Below are positions 35,517-43,570 of a DNA stretch of 64,000 bases, piece after piece (position 1 is the first letter of the stretch; each line of letters starts with the position of its first letter). A model generated the notes under the pieces. That model searched no databases and had not been told where the DNA came from. It saw only the letters and a list, made by a program, of their open reading frames with translations. This stretch comes from Nanogingivalis sp963517825 (GTDB lineage Bacteria; Patescibacteriota; Saccharimonadia; Saccharimonadales; Saccharimonadaceae): NCBI GenBank assembly GCA_963517825.1, contig CAUQGB010000001.1, forward strand, positions 62,001 through 126,000, in the 5' to 3' direction. A program made the translations under genes and the position numbers.

Positions 35517-35833
35517 TTATTATTTTCAATATTTTTTAGCTTAAATTCCAGCCCATGAATCTGAACGTCAATTTCATAAAATTTCGAATCGTACGCACGC
35601 ATTTTATCTTCAAAAATACCACTCATCGATTCATAAATGTCTTGATTATCCATTTCATCCCTATTAGCATCGCGCATATATTGAAGTTCCTCGCGCATTT
35701 GTTTTTCAAGATCTAGCCTCTGTGCTTCAAGCATTTGAATTTGTGCCTCAATCGCTGCTCGTTGGTCTTCCGCTGTAATTTCCCAGCCAGTTTCTTTATT
35801 TTCATTTCGATTATTCGGATTGAAATTTTCCAT
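35513..35833 (-). CDS. Hypothetical coiled-coil protein (106 aa)
   Basis: Very charged and helical, with heptad-like stretches (about 25-60 and 80-103), no cysteines and no membrane segment. No family recognised. TATAAT at 35841-35846 ends 7 nt before ATG. Its stop codon lies inside the dnaJ CIRCE element, so read-through transcripts into dnaJ would pass the operator. Confidence 0.6.
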   Translation of the reverse strand: MENFNPNNRNENKETGWEITAEDQRAAIEAQIQMLEAQRLDLEKQMREELQYMRDANRDEMDNQDIYESMSGIFEDKMRAYDSKFYEIDVQIHGLEFKLKNIENNN

Positions 35834-35872
35834 ACCCTATATTATATCACCAAACCAGCTTTTCATCAAAAA

Positions 35873-36040
35873 TTATTCCGATTTTTTCTTCGAATTTTCT
35901 TTAATTACACTCTCAATATAGCCGTTTAAATTATTGTCAATTCGATTAATTTCAAAAGTTAAATAAGCTAACCATCCAAATATAATTACTGTCAAAATAA
36001 TAGTAATGAGTTTTTTGTCATTTTTATCAATAAACTTCAT
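35873..36040 (-). CDS. Small membrane protein (55 aa)
   Basis: MKFIDKNDKK, one membrane helix (about 11-29), then a polar tail ending KKKSE. The start at 36040 has GAGGA 8 nt upstream; an in-frame ATG at 36067 was rejected. The 117-nt region upstream carries two hairpins (CCCTC / GAGGG near 36115 and AATAGCT / AGCTATT at about 36057-36085). Function unknown. Confidence 0.45.
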   Translation of the reverse strand: MKFIDKNDKKLITIILTVIIFGWLAYLTFEINRIDNNLNGYIESVIKENSKKKSE

Positions 36041-36157
36041 ATAAATATCCTCAATTAAATAGCTCACCCTTATAAAAGCTATTTAGCCCTTCGTCTCCTT
36101 GTCGAAACCCCCTCCATTGCTGAGGGATATTATAATAAGGGGCTATATCAAAAAGAT

Positions 36158-36301
36158 TCAACCAATGAAAAAATGTATTACCAGCCAAGCTATCATTAAG
36201 ATGGAAAATAATATCACGAATATAAGCTTTAGTAGTATAGTAAAAAACAAAAGTAAAATAACCACTCCAGAAATAAATATCATAAATATCTTTTTTGCCA
36301 T
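36158..36301 (-). CDS. Small membrane protein (47 aa)
   Basis: MAKK followed by two closely spaced hydrophobic helices filling nearly the whole protein. AGAGGT lies 6 nt before ATG and a TTGATT-16-TATAAT promoter lies at 36348-36375, with a leader of about 40 nt. The size, promoter and ribosome site support a real micro-gene; function unknown. Confidence 0.5.
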   Translation of the reverse strand: MAKKIFMIFISGVVILLLFFTILLKLIFVILFSILMIAWLVIHFFIG

Positions 36302-36347
36302 AGAATACCTCTTTCTAAAAGTGCGAGCATCGGGTGAGCACAAATTA

Positions 36348-36375
36348 ATTATACTAGATAAAATTAAAAAATCAA
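36348..36375 (-). promoter_or_regulatory. Promoter of the 47-aa membrane protein gene
   Basis: TTGATT, 16 nt, TATAAT on the minus strand, just beyond the dnaK terminator. Confidence 0.6.
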
Positions 36376-36380
36376 TACGC

Positions 36381-36410
36381 AAAAATGCCCAGTTCAACCT
36401 GAGCATTTTT
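36381..36410 (-). terminator. dnaK terminator
   Basis: AAATGCTCAG / CTGGGCATTT stem-loop with T run on the minus strand; TTTCGAAA follows at its base. Confidence 0.8.
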
Positions 36411-36435
36411 ACTTTTCGAAAGGTGGATTTTCGAA

Positions 36436-38334
36436 TTATTTCTTATCAATAACTTCGCCTTCAACTGGCTCGTCATTATCTTTTTTGTGAGAAGTTTTAG
36501 CTTTATCGCCAGCTTCACTTGCATTATCTGCACTTTGTGCTTGATATAATTTAGCACCAATTGGCATAATTGCATCTTGAAGATCTTTCGAAGCTTTCTC
36601 AAGCTCATCTTTATCTTCAGCATTTTGGTGTTTTTTAGCTTCTTCAACCGCTTTCGAAATTGCTTCTTCATCTTCTTTCGAAATTTTGTCTTTGAATTCG
36701 CTTGGCATTTTTTCAGCTTGATAAATAGCGTTTTCGAGTTGGTTTTTCGCATCAATTATTTCGCGCTTTTTCTTGTCTTCATCTGCGTGAAGTTCCGCCT
36801 CTTTTTGAGCTTTTTCAATATCTTCTTTGCTCATATTTCCTGAGTTTTGAATTGTGATATTATTCTCTTTACCAGTTCCTTTATCTTTAGCAGTAACTGT
36901 TAGGATTCCGTTTGCATCGATATTGAAAGTAACTTCAATTTGTGGCACTCCACGTGGCGCTGGCGCAATTCCGGAAAGCACAAACATTCCAAGAGATTTG
37001 TTGTCGGCAGCCATTTCACGTTCACCTTGAAGCACATGAATTTCAACTTGTGGCTGATTATCAGCATAAGTTGAGAAAACTTGCGATTTCGAAGTTGGCA
37101 CAGTTGTGTTTCGATCAATCATTGGCGTTCGAACACCACCAGCAGTTTCGATTCCAAGAGTCAAAGGTGTAACGTCAAGAAGAAGCACATCTTTAACATC
37201 TCCAGCCAAAACGCCACCTTGAATTGCAGCACCAACAGCCACAACTTCATCAGGGTTTACACCTTGAGTTGGTTTTTTACCAAAGATTTTTTCAACTTTT
37301 TCAACTACAGCTGGCATTCGGGTCATACCACCAACCATCACAACTTCAGCAATATTGCTAGCTTTTAGATCTGCATCTTTTAGAGCTTTTTCAACAGGCT
37401 CAGCCAATCGCTCAATCAGATCAGCAACTAATTCTTCAAGTTTTGCTCGAGTTAGAGTATATTCAAAGTGTTTTGGACCATCTTCGTCAGCCGTCAAGAA
37501 TGGCAAGTTCACTTCGTAGGATGTTGTTGAAGAAAGCTCTTTTTTAGCTTTTTCGGCTTCGTCCTTCAAGCGTTGCATCGCAGCAGAGTCATTTTTAAGA
37601 TCGATTCCTTCTTCTTTCTTAAATTCATCCAAGAAGTGGTTCACAATTCGGTTGTCGAAGTCTTCACCACCGAGGTGTGTATCACCGTTTGTCGAAAGAA
37701 CTTCAAACACACCATCAGCAATATCAAGAACTGAAACATCGAATGTTCCACCACCAAGGTCGAAAACAGCAATTTTTTCGTCTTTTTTACCATCTAAGCC
37801 ATAAGCAAGTGCGGCTGCAGTTGGTTCGTTAATAATTCGTTTTACTTCAAGACCAGCAATCTTACCAGCATCCTTAGTTGCTTGGCGTTGACTATCATCA
37901 AAGTAAGCTGGAACGGTAATCACAGCTTCGGTAACTTTTTCACCCAAGAAAGCTTCAGCATCAGCTTTAATTTTCGAAAGAATCATCGCTGAAACTTCTT
38001 CTGGTGTATATTCTTTATCACCCATTTTTACAGCCACACCACTACCTTTTTTCACAATTTCGTAAGGCATAATTCCAAGATCTTTTTGAATCTCATCATC
38101 AGAATATTTTCGGCCAATCAAACGCTTTACACCGTAAATTGTATTTTTTGGATTTGTTACACGTTGACGTTGAGCAACTTGCCCAACCAAGCGATCGCCT
38201 TTTTTATTAATCGCTACAACTGATGGAGTAGTTCGATTTCCTTCTGCGTTTGTGATAACCTCAGGTTTTCCTGCAACCATATACGCAAAAGCACTGTTAG
38301 TTGTACCAAGGTCAATTCCAATAATTTTTCCCAT
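36436..38334 (-). CDS. dnaK: Chaperone DnaK (Hsp70)
   Basis: 632 aa. ATPase signatures IGIDLGTTNSAF, VFDLGGGTFDVSVL and VVMVGGMTRMPAV, the linker DVLLLDVTPLTLGIE, the substrate-binding domain and a charged, lidded C-terminus ending EGEVIDKK. AAGGAG precedes ATG. Transcribed from a CIRCE-covered promoter with a leader of about 150 nt, unlike the leaderless dnaJ and hrcA messages. Confidence 0.98.
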   Translation of the reverse strand: MGKIIGIDLGTTNSAFAYMVAGKPEVITNAEGNRTTPSVVAINKKGDRLVGQVAQRQRVTNPKNTIYGVKRLIGRKYSDDEIQKDLGIMPYEIVKKGSGVAVKMGDKEYTPEEVSAMILSKIKADAEAFLGEKVTEAVITVPAYFDDSQRQATKDAGKIAGLEVKRIINEPTAAALAYGLDGKKDEKIAVFDLGGGTFDVSVLDIADGVFEVLSTNGDTHLGGEDFDNRIVNHFLDEFKKEEGIDLKNDSAAMQRLKDEAEKAKKELSSTTSYEVNLPFLTADEDGPKHFEYTLTRAKLEELVADLIERLAEPVEKALKDADLKASNIAEVVMVGGMTRMPAVVEKVEKIFGKKPTQGVNPDEVVAVGAAIQGGVLAGDVKDVLLLDVTPLTLGIETAGGVRTPMIDRNTTVPTSKSQVFSTYADNQPQVEIHVLQGEREMAADNKSLGMFVLSGIAPAPRGVPQIEVTFNIDANGILTVTAKDKGTGKENNITIQNSGNMSKEDIEKAQKEAELHADEDKKKREIIDAKNQLENAIYQAEKMPSEFKDKISKEDEEAISKAVEEAKKHQNAEDKDELEKASKDLQDAIMPIGAKLYQAQSADNASEAGDKAKTSHKKDNDEPVEGEVIDKK

Positions 38335-38488
38335 TTTCTCCTTCTTTCTTTATTAAATTTATCTGTTCGATAGCTTTCCTAGTCAATTTCGAATTTCTTA
38401 GCCTATTCGTATTTTTCAGAAAGCTTCTCGAAAGTCATTAACTATTCTATAAAGCGCGCCTCGCAATTCGTTTCACGCTTACATTCTG

Positions 38489-38517
38489 ATTATACGCTTT
38501 TAGCACTCACAAGTCAA
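38489..38517 (-). promoter_or_regulatory. dnaK promoter
   Basis: TTGACT, 17 nt, TATAAT on the minus strand. The -35 box lies in the CIRCE spacer, so HrcA binding would block RNA polymerase. Confidence 0.85.
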
Positions 38518-38526
38518 GAGTGCTAA
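38500..38526. promoter_or_regulatory. CIRCE operator of dnaK (perfect)
   Basis: TTAGCACTC-N9-GAGTGCTAA, the exact HrcA consensus. The divergent zinc-ribbon gene's -35 box begins 35 nt away. Confidence 0.97.
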
Positions 38527-38560
38527 TGTTGTATTATTTACAATATTTTTAAATATCCTC

Positions 38561-38589
38561 TTGACAAAATCAAAAGAATATAGTATCAT
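38561..38589 (+). promoter_or_regulatory. Promoter of the zinc-ribbon gene
   Basis: TTGACA, 17 nt, TATCAT. It predicts a transcript start near 38597 and a leader of about 160 nt. Confidence 0.75.
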
Positions 38590-38596
38590 TAGTATA

Positions 38597-38755
38597 TCTA
38601 GGCTAACAATTTATTCAATCATTTGAAAGCTTAGAGATTGGAATATTAATACCTCCTTCACAAAATTTTCTTTCGAAGATTAAATTTATTTAAAAAAATA
38701 ATTGAATTTAGCCTTCGAAAGAAAATTTCGAAATAATATAAAAGGAGGTAAAGTA
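38597..38755 (+). promoter_or_regulatory. Structured 5' leader sequestering the ribosome site
   Basis: TACCTCCTT (38650-38658) is a perfect 9-nt complement of the ribosome site AAGGAGGTA (38742-38750). Inside it, a 16-bp perfect stem pairs 38663-38678 with 38713-38728, continued by TAAATT / AATTTA. Upstream, TCTAGGCT (38597-38604) can pair with AGCTTAGA (38628-38635), competing with CAATC / GATTG (38616-38620 / 38636-38640). The geometry suggests translational control by temperature, ligand or metal. It does not match a riboswitch class I know. Confidence 0.65.
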
Positions 38756-38923
38756 ATGAACCACAAGTTCCCTTGCCCAAAATGTGGAGCAGGCGATATA
38801 GAAATTTCACCTGCTACAATTTCCGGACCAGACTTATTCACAGCTTCTTATGGATTTACAAAATATAATTATATCTGTAATAGTTGTGGCAGCTCTGGTT
38901 ATCACTGGGTAGACCCTTCTTGA
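38756..38923 (+). CDS. Small zinc-ribbon protein (55 aa)
   Basis: Two Cys pairs, CPKC (7-10) and CNSC (about 41-44), separated by about 30 residues, make a single zinc ribbon; the rest is short beta-like sequence ending HWVDPS. ATG 38756 is chosen because AAGGAGG sits 7 nt before it; an in-frame TTG at 38702 lies inside the leader stem. Transcribed divergently from dnaK with its own promoter, regulated leader and terminator. Function unknown; a stress-linked role is suggested by location only. Confidence 0.7.
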   Translation: MNHKFPCPKCGAGDIEISPATISGPDLFTASYGFTKYNYICNSCGSSGYHWVDPS

Positions 38924-38950
38924 ATCCCATCATAACGATGGGATTTTTCT
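38923..38950 (+). terminator. Terminator of the zinc-ribbon gene
   Basis: AATCCCATC / GATGGGATT stem, 5-nt loop, T-rich tail. Confidence 0.85.
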
Positions 38951-38974
38951 TTTTTAATATTGTATTTTATTCAA

Positions 38975-41338
38975 TTAGAAAAACCTCAAATATTCCCAAT
39001 TCTCAATCTCTGGCGCATCCCCTGAGTTTTCTCGCGCAAAACGCAAAGCATCGACTTGACGCTTTTGATATTCTCTTGCAAGTTTTTCAAAAGCTGCGTC
39101 ACCTTTATTAACCGAATTTAAGGCTCTTGCCGCAATATCGTATCGCGACACTCTATTTCTCGCCAACATATCAAAAGATGTTGTTGTTGAACCTTTTTCT
39201 TCGTATCCGTTAATTTTAATTCTCGACGGATTTTCATAATCAAATAAAATTGATTTCAGAGTTTTAGCATAACCGTGAAAAGCAAATATCACTGGCTTAT
39301 CTTTGGTAAAAATCTTCACAAAGTCGCTTTTCGAAAGTGTATTTTCGAAAGTTCCAATTCCTTCACCACATAGCGCCTGAATATAAACCAAGCGAATCTT
39401 AACTTGCGCAACATCATGAAGCAAAACTTGAAGAGCTGCAACCGTTTCTTTGAAAACATAGTCGCCACTTGCCGCCAAAATTAAATCTGGTTCATCATCT
39501 TCTGAAATTGAATCCCAATCTGTAATCTTCTGATTTTTCCAACTATCAAAAATAAATATTCCGCCATTTTCAAGCTGTTTTTGCGCACTTTCAATAGAAA
39601 AATATCTTGGTTCTGGCGTTTTTCCCACAACTAAAACATTAATATTATTTCGAGATTTTAGCATTTTCGAAATCAACACAACCGCCGAATTATCATCTGC
39701 AGGCAAAAAGATCTGTCCAATTCCATTTTCGCGACGCAAAACCTCATCAATAAAACTTGGATTTTGATGTGAAAAACCATTGTGATCTTGACGCCAACCA
39801 GTTGAAGTTAAAATATAATTCAAACTTGCTAAATCACCCCGCCATTTTACCTCTTGAGATTGTGCCAAAAACTTCGCATATTGATCCATCATTGAAGAAA
39901 TAATTGGCGCAAAAGCTTCATAAGAAGTTAAAACCCCATGCCGACCAGTTAAAATATACCCCTGTAAAAGCCCCTGCAAGCAGTTTTCACTCAAAATTTC
40001 CGTCACTCGACCGTTTTTCGCCAAATCCTTTTCCCAAGGTTTAATTTCTCGTTGCCAAGAGCGTGGAGTTGCTTCAAAAATCGCATCTAGTTTATTCGAA
40101 TAGGTTTCATCTGGGCTAAAAAACCTAAAATTATCAGGATTTTTTTCGAAAACTTTCTCTAATAAACCCCCAACAGCATTCATTGCAAGAGATTTTTCGC
40201 CTAGCCCTTCAGTAGTTTCCGGCAATTTTAGCTCTTTAAAATTCAAATTCGCATCAATAAAACGATTTCGGCCAATTCTGCTTGAATTTTCTGGTAAAAA
40301 GTCATTAATCCAATGTTTGAATTCACCTTTTTCAAAATCAAAAAGCTCTTCGAATTTATATGATTTCATCCAATTTTCAAGTTTTTCAAGCTCATTTTTA
40401 TCTGTTTTCGCTTTCAAAAGAGGCACTTGGTGTGCAAGTGAATTTCCTTCAATTTTTTGACCGTTATTTTCCTTTACACCCGAGCTGCCTTTCTTGCTTC
40501 GCATAATAATCATTGGCAAACGAATAAATTTATTATTTCGCCCAAATTTTATTCGCGAAATGTCTCGAAACGCATTCGAAAACGCATTCGAAAGTTCCAA
40601 ATCAAAATCTTCTGCGGAATATTCATCGACAATTTTAGGCTCCCAACCAGCTCCATGAAAAAACTGAATTAACTCAAAATCGCTCATTGAACCAAAGATC
40701 GTTGGGCCAGAAATTTTATAACCATTTAAATGCAAAATTGGTAAAACAACCCCATTCTCAACCGGATCAATCAATTTATTCAAATGCCAAGAGGCTGCAA
40801 TCGTTCCAGTTTCAGCCTCACCGTCACCAATTAAAGTTGTAATTACTAGGTTTGGATTGTCTAAAATAGCACCGAAAGCGGTAGACAACGAATAACCGAG
40901 CTCACCACCTTCAAGAATTACACCAGGTGTAAATGGGCTGGCGTGCGATGGAAAACCGCCCGGCCAAGAAAAGTTTTTCGAAATATATTCAATCCCCTGG
41001 GCATTTCGCGTGGCTTTTTTATCAACTTTCGAAAGTGTTTCTTCTATAAACAAATTCGCTTGAAGTGCTGGAAAAGCATGTCCGGGGCCAAGCATAAAAG
41101 CAGTTTTAAGACCACTTTTTGCAAATTCTAGCTGTTTTTGAATATTTAAAAGATGTGCATAAACATGATTTACGCCCGGGCAACTCCCCCAATGCCCAAG
41201 AAGTCGGGGTTTAATATCATCAAATTCCAGAGAACGATTTAACAAAAAATTATTTTGCAAAAAAATTTGTGCTACCGTGAGATAATTTGTTGCACGAATA
41301 AACTTTTTAATATTTTCAAGATTTTGCCCACTATTCAT
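38975..41338 (-). CDS. xfp: Xylulose-5-phosphate/fructose-6-phosphate phosphoketolase
   Basis: 787 aa thiamine-diphosphate enzyme that splits X5P (or F6P) to acetyl phosphate and an aldose phosphate. N-terminal RATNYLTVAQIFLQNN, LGHWGSCPGVNHVYAHLN-type sequence, GPGHAFPALQANLF, the ThDP motif GDGEAETGTIAASW and the C-terminal SSTGWRQDHNGFSHQNPSF-type segment are typical. It offers ATP through acetate kinase, not seen here. TAAAAT ends 7 nt before ATG (leaderless type). Monocistronic. Confidence 0.96.
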   Translation of the reverse strand: MNSGQNLENIKKFIRATNYLTVAQIFLQNNFLLNRSLEFDDIKPRLLGHWGSCPGVNHVYAHLLNIQKQLEFAKSGLKTAFMLGPGHAFPALQANLFIEETLSKVDKKATRNAQGIEYISKNFSWPGGFPSHASPFTPGVILEGGELGYSLSTAFGAILDNPNLVITTLIGDGEAETGTIAASWHLNKLIDPVENGVVLPILHLNGYKISGPTIFGSMSDFELIQFFHGAGWEPKIVDEYSAEDFDLELSNAFSNAFRDISRIKFGRNNKFIRLPMIIMRSKKGSSGVKENNGQKIEGNSLAHQVPLLKAKTDKNELEKLENWMKSYKFEELFDFEKGEFKHWINDFLPENSSRIGRNRFIDANLNFKELKLPETTEGLGEKSLAMNAVGGLLEKVFEKNPDNFRFFSPDETYSNKLDAIFEATPRSWQREIKPWEKDLAKNGRVTEILSENCLQGLLQGYILTGRHGVLTSYEAFAPIISSMMDQYAKFLAQSQEVKWRGDLASLNYILTSTGWRQDHNGFSHQNPSFIDEVLRRENGIGQIFLPADDNSAVVLISKMLKSRNNINVLVVGKTPEPRYFSIESAQKQLENGGIFIFDSWKNQKITDWDSISEDDEPDLILAASGDYVFKETVAALQVLLHDVAQVKIRLVYIQALCGEGIGTFENTLSKSDFVKIFTKDKPVIFAFHGYAKTLKSILFDYENPSRIKINGYEEKGSTTTSFDMLARNRVSRYDIAARALNSVNKGDAAFEKLAREYQKRQVDALRFARENSGDAPEIENWEYLRFF

Positions 41339-41384
41339 ACATTATATTTTATCATATTTATGCTTAATTTTAAAGATTTTAAAA

Positions 41385-41411
41385 TTAAAAAAACCGCCAA
41401 CATTAGGCGGT
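41385..41411 (-). terminator. Terminator of the candidate sRNA
   Basis: ACCGCC-TAATG-TTGGCGGT hairpin followed by T7-8 on the minus strand. Confidence 0.85.
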
Positions 41412-41519
41412 ATACTATGAATAATAAAAAGGTACGGACTCTAATTTTTAAAAAATAATTTTAGTAGAAGGCTAATCCGCGAGTCCCAACCTTCTAGAAT
41501 AAGGCGAAACGAATTAACG
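41385..41519 (-). ncRNA. Candidate small RNA (~135 nt) between grpE and xfp
   Basis: A strong promoter and an intrinsic terminator enclose about 135 nt with no credible open frame. Read on the minus strand, TAGAAGG pairs with CCTTCTA, and GGACTC, lying between those arms, pairs with a downstream GAGTCC. The order a-b-a'-b' allows an H-type pseudoknot or two exclusive hairpins. It matches none of tRNA, tmRNA, SRP or RNase P RNA. Read-through from hrcA-grpE is possible because no separate grpE terminator was seen. Confidence 0.6.
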
Positions 41520-41525
41520 TATACA

Positions 41526-41554
41526 ATAATATCATATTGTCAAGAATGTGTCAA
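41526..41554 (-). promoter_or_regulatory. Promoter of the candidate sRNA
   Basis: TTGACA, 17 nt, TATTAT on the minus strand, in the gap after grpE, with no coding start within 150 nt downstream. Confidence 0.75.
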
Positions 41555-41563
41555 CAAATAAAA

Positions 41564-42109
41564 CTACTTTCGCCCAACTTTTACCATTGCGGCCCGCAAA
41601 ACCTCGCCTTTTAAAGTATAGCCAGCTCGAAGCTCTTCAACAATAATTTCTTCTTCACCGTCAGACTCTTCATCAAATTGAATCGCTTCATGAAGTTCAG
41701 GATTAAAAGTAACACCTTTCGAAGAGTCAATTTTCACAACGCCCATTTTCGAAAGATTTTTTTCAAGATTTTTACTCATTTTAACCACATTTTGCGCCCA
41801 AGAATTTTCCGCCAATTCTGTTGGTAAATGTGAAATTGCACGCTCAATATCATCAATCATCGGAATCAACGCCAAAATTGCCTTTTTCTCGCCCAAATTT
41901 TGTGCATTCAAAATTCGGCTCTCAACATTTTTGCGATAATTTTCAAAATCAGCACGCGTGCGTTGCAAATCATTTTTTAATTCCAAATTTTCCGCTTGAA
42001 GTTTTTCCATCTTAGAATCTTTCTTAAGAAATCCACCTTTTTTCTCATCTTTCGAAACTTCTTGATTTTTTGCAGAATTATTTTCTAAATTAGATTTATT
42101 ATCTTCCAT
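41564..42109 (-). CDS. grpE: Nucleotide exchange factor GrpE
   Basis: 181 aa. A charged N-terminus, a long coiled coil (about 35-95) and the C-terminal beta domain with GVVKIDSSKGVTFNPELHEAI and VEELRAGYTLKGEVLRAAMVKV. It releases ADP from DnaK. AAGGAGGAAAC precedes ATG. Second gene of hrcA-grpE, so it is under the hrcA CIRCE. Confidence 0.95.
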   Translation of the reverse strand: MEDNKSNLENNSAKNQEVSKDEKKGGFLKKDSKMEKLQAENLELKNDLQRTRADFENYRKNVESRILNAQNLGEKKAILALIPMIDDIERAISHLPTELAENSWAQNVVKMSKNLEKNLSKMGVVKIDSSKGVTFNPELHEAIQFDEESDGEEEIIVEELRAGYTLKGEVLRAAMVKVGRK

Positions 42110-42164
42110 GTTTCCTCCTTAAATCTTAATTGCATGTTTTACAACTTTATCACTAACTTATTCA

Positions 42165-42908
42165 TTACAAAATTTCTTCTAAAAGCTCGCCTGTTTTTTG
42201 AACTAATCGAACCACTTTTCCGTAATTCTGACGAGTTGGCCCAAGCACTCCAATATAAGAATTTTCTGAAAATGGACTTTCAAATTTTGATATAATCAAA
42301 CTCGCGCCCGAACTTTTACCAATTGGATTTTCGCTACCAATATAAACATTCAAGGGTTCATTTGGCGCAACTTCACGAAGCCAAGGTTCAAGGTTGTCTA
42401 ATAACTGTGCAATAGATTGAACCGCCTCACCACTTTCGAATTCTGGCTGTGAAAAAAGATTATAAATTCCGTTCATATAAAGTTGGTCACCAATCGTTGC
42501 AAGACCAAGATTACCAGTAAGTTCCACTAAAGAATCCACCGCCGAACGAATTGCGTGATCAGCACGATCATTCTGAGCTGAAACCCGTGAAGAAATTGCC
42601 CGAAATCCGCGTAAGCTATCTTTCGAATTATTAGCATTTAGTAAAATTTGTTCATCTTCGCCCTCGCTTTGAGCAGTTAAACGGTTCACATAGAAACGAT
42701 AACCTTTATCAGTTGGAATTCGCCCGGCAGAAGTGTGTGGTTGTGTAATTAAACCAAGATCTTCAAGTTTTGCCATTTCAGAACGAATTGTCGCACTTGA
42801 AACATTAAAAAGCTTCGCCAAAGTAACACTACCAACTGGGCTAGCAACTTCGGCATATTGCTCAATAATTGCTACCAAAATTTGCGTTTGTCGTGGTGTA
42901 ATATTCAT
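42165..42908 (-). CDS. hrcA: Heat-inducible transcription repressor HrcA
   Basis: 247 aa. An N-terminal winged helix (about 1-75: SPVGSVTLAKLFNVSSATIRSEMAKLEDLGLI, HTSAGRIPTDKGYRFYV) and a reduced GAF-like domain ending GPTRQNYGKVVRLV. Shorter than B. subtilis HrcA (about 340 aa), so the dimerisation region is trimmed. It represses its own operon, dnaK and dnaJ through CIRCE. A TAAACT box ends 6 nt before ATG (leaderless type). Confidence 0.95.
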   Translation of the reverse strand: MNITPRQTQILVAIIEQYAEVASPVGSVTLAKLFNVSSATIRSEMAKLEDLGLITQPHTSAGRIPTDKGYRFYVNRLTAQSEGEDEQILLNANNSKDSLRGFRAISSRVSAQNDRADHAIRSAVDSLVELTGNLGLATIGDQLYMNGIYNLFSQPEFESGEAVQSIAQLLDNLEPWLREVAPNEPLNVYIGSENPIGKSSGASLIISKFESPFSENSYIGVLGPTRQNYGKVVRLVQKTGELLEEIL

Positions 42909-42914
42909 ATTTTA

Positions 42915-42943
42915 AGTTTATCACAAATTAGCACTTAGGTCAA
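42915..42943 (-). promoter_or_regulatory. hrcA-grpE promoter
   Basis: TTGACC, 17 nt, TAAACT on the minus strand; the -35 lies inside CIRCE. Confidence 0.8.
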
Positions 42944-42954
42944 TAGAGTGCTAA
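42928..42954. promoter_or_regulatory. CIRCE operator of hrcA-grpE
   Basis: TTAGCACTT-N9-GAGTGCTAA, one mismatch from consensus, covering the -35 box: an autoregulatory HrcA site. Confidence 0.94.
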
Positions 42955-42996
42955 TTCTGTTTTTTATAGTTTTCATTATAGGTTTTTGTAGAATAC

Positions 42997-43025
42997 TTGA
43001 CTTTTTATTATATTTATGCTATAAT
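42997..43025 (+). promoter_or_regulatory. Promoter of the 106-aa gene
   Basis: TTGACT, 17 nt, TATAAT. It predicts a start near 43033 and a leader of about 170 nt. Confidence 0.8.
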
Positions 43026-43032
43026 TGTAATG

Positions 43033-43205
43033 TCTTAGTAGAATACTACGAAGTAAATTTTAAAGAAGAGTTATCTGTAATATTATCTATTCATTTTTCT
43101 AGATTTTCATTTTCGCAGATAGGTTTTTAATATCTAAAAGCTCATCTGCGGAAATGAAAACCGCCAAAATAATGAAAGGCTTTCGCCAATAAGAGTGGAA
43201 GAATA
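43033..43205 (+). promoter_or_regulatory. Structured leader with an 18-bp hairpin
   Basis: 43103-43120 pairs with 43144-43161 over 18 positions (16 identical to perfect complement, one of the others a G-U pair), loop 23 nt. Smaller hairpins TAGTA-GAA-TACTA (about 43036-43048) and GGC-TTTC-GCC (about 43178-43188) flank it. No open frame of note. Possible riboregulator of the downstream gene. Confidence 0.55.
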
Positions 43206-43526
43206 GTGAGAAAAATGATCAAAGAGATTAAAAACTTTAGAGAGCTTAAAGATGAGCTAATAAGGTTAAACCCTAAAAAAGTACTGATTTTTGGTGAAAA
43301 TTCTAACAAAGAAAATTATTTACTTCTACTCAGTGCTTTAGATCTCAGAAATCTTATTTTACCAGAGGGATGGAAGATCGATGCTAAAGAAGGCTTAACA
43401 AATAAATCTCTTAATAGCATTAAGTTTGCTAAAATCCCTGTATTAATTTTAAATACCGAGTTAGTTGCTGGACCAAATATAAAAATCGATAAGATTATGG
43501 ATCGGGGGATTTTTTACAAACCATAA
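43206..43526 (+). CDS. Hypothetical protein with structured leader (106 aa)
   Basis: Small soluble alpha/beta-looking protein (KKVLIFGENSNKENYLLLLSALDLRNLILPEG). No catalytic motif recognised. The start is ambiguous: GTG 43206 follows GGAAG closely, while ATG 43215 follows GTGAG. Own strong promoter, long leader and terminator, so it is a self-contained regulated unit. Function unknown. Confidence 0.55.
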   Translation: MRKMIKEIKNFRELKDELIRLNPKKVLIFGENSNKENYLLLLSALDLRNLILPEGWKIDAKEGLTNKSLNSIKFAKIPVLILNTELVAGPNIKIDKIMDRGIFYKP

Positions 43527-43537
43527 TAACTCTTCTA

Positions 43538-43566
43538 AACCCGCAAAAAATGCGGGTTTTTTCTTT
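43538..43566 (+). terminator. Terminator of the 106-aa gene
   Basis: ACCCGCA-A5-TGCGGGT hairpin and T6. Confidence 0.88.
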
Positions 43567-43570
43567 TAGA

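Noticed and set aside
36080..36120. Possible 12-codon leader peptide (Arg-rich) upstream of the 55-aa membrane protein
   Set aside because: There is an ATG but no convincing ribosome site, and the ATG lies in a hairpin loop; too short to support without conservation.
36436..36755. Long Lys-rich frame overlapping the 3' end of dnaK on the same strand
   Set aside because: It is a frameshifted reading of the low-complexity dnaK C-terminal region; no start signal was found.
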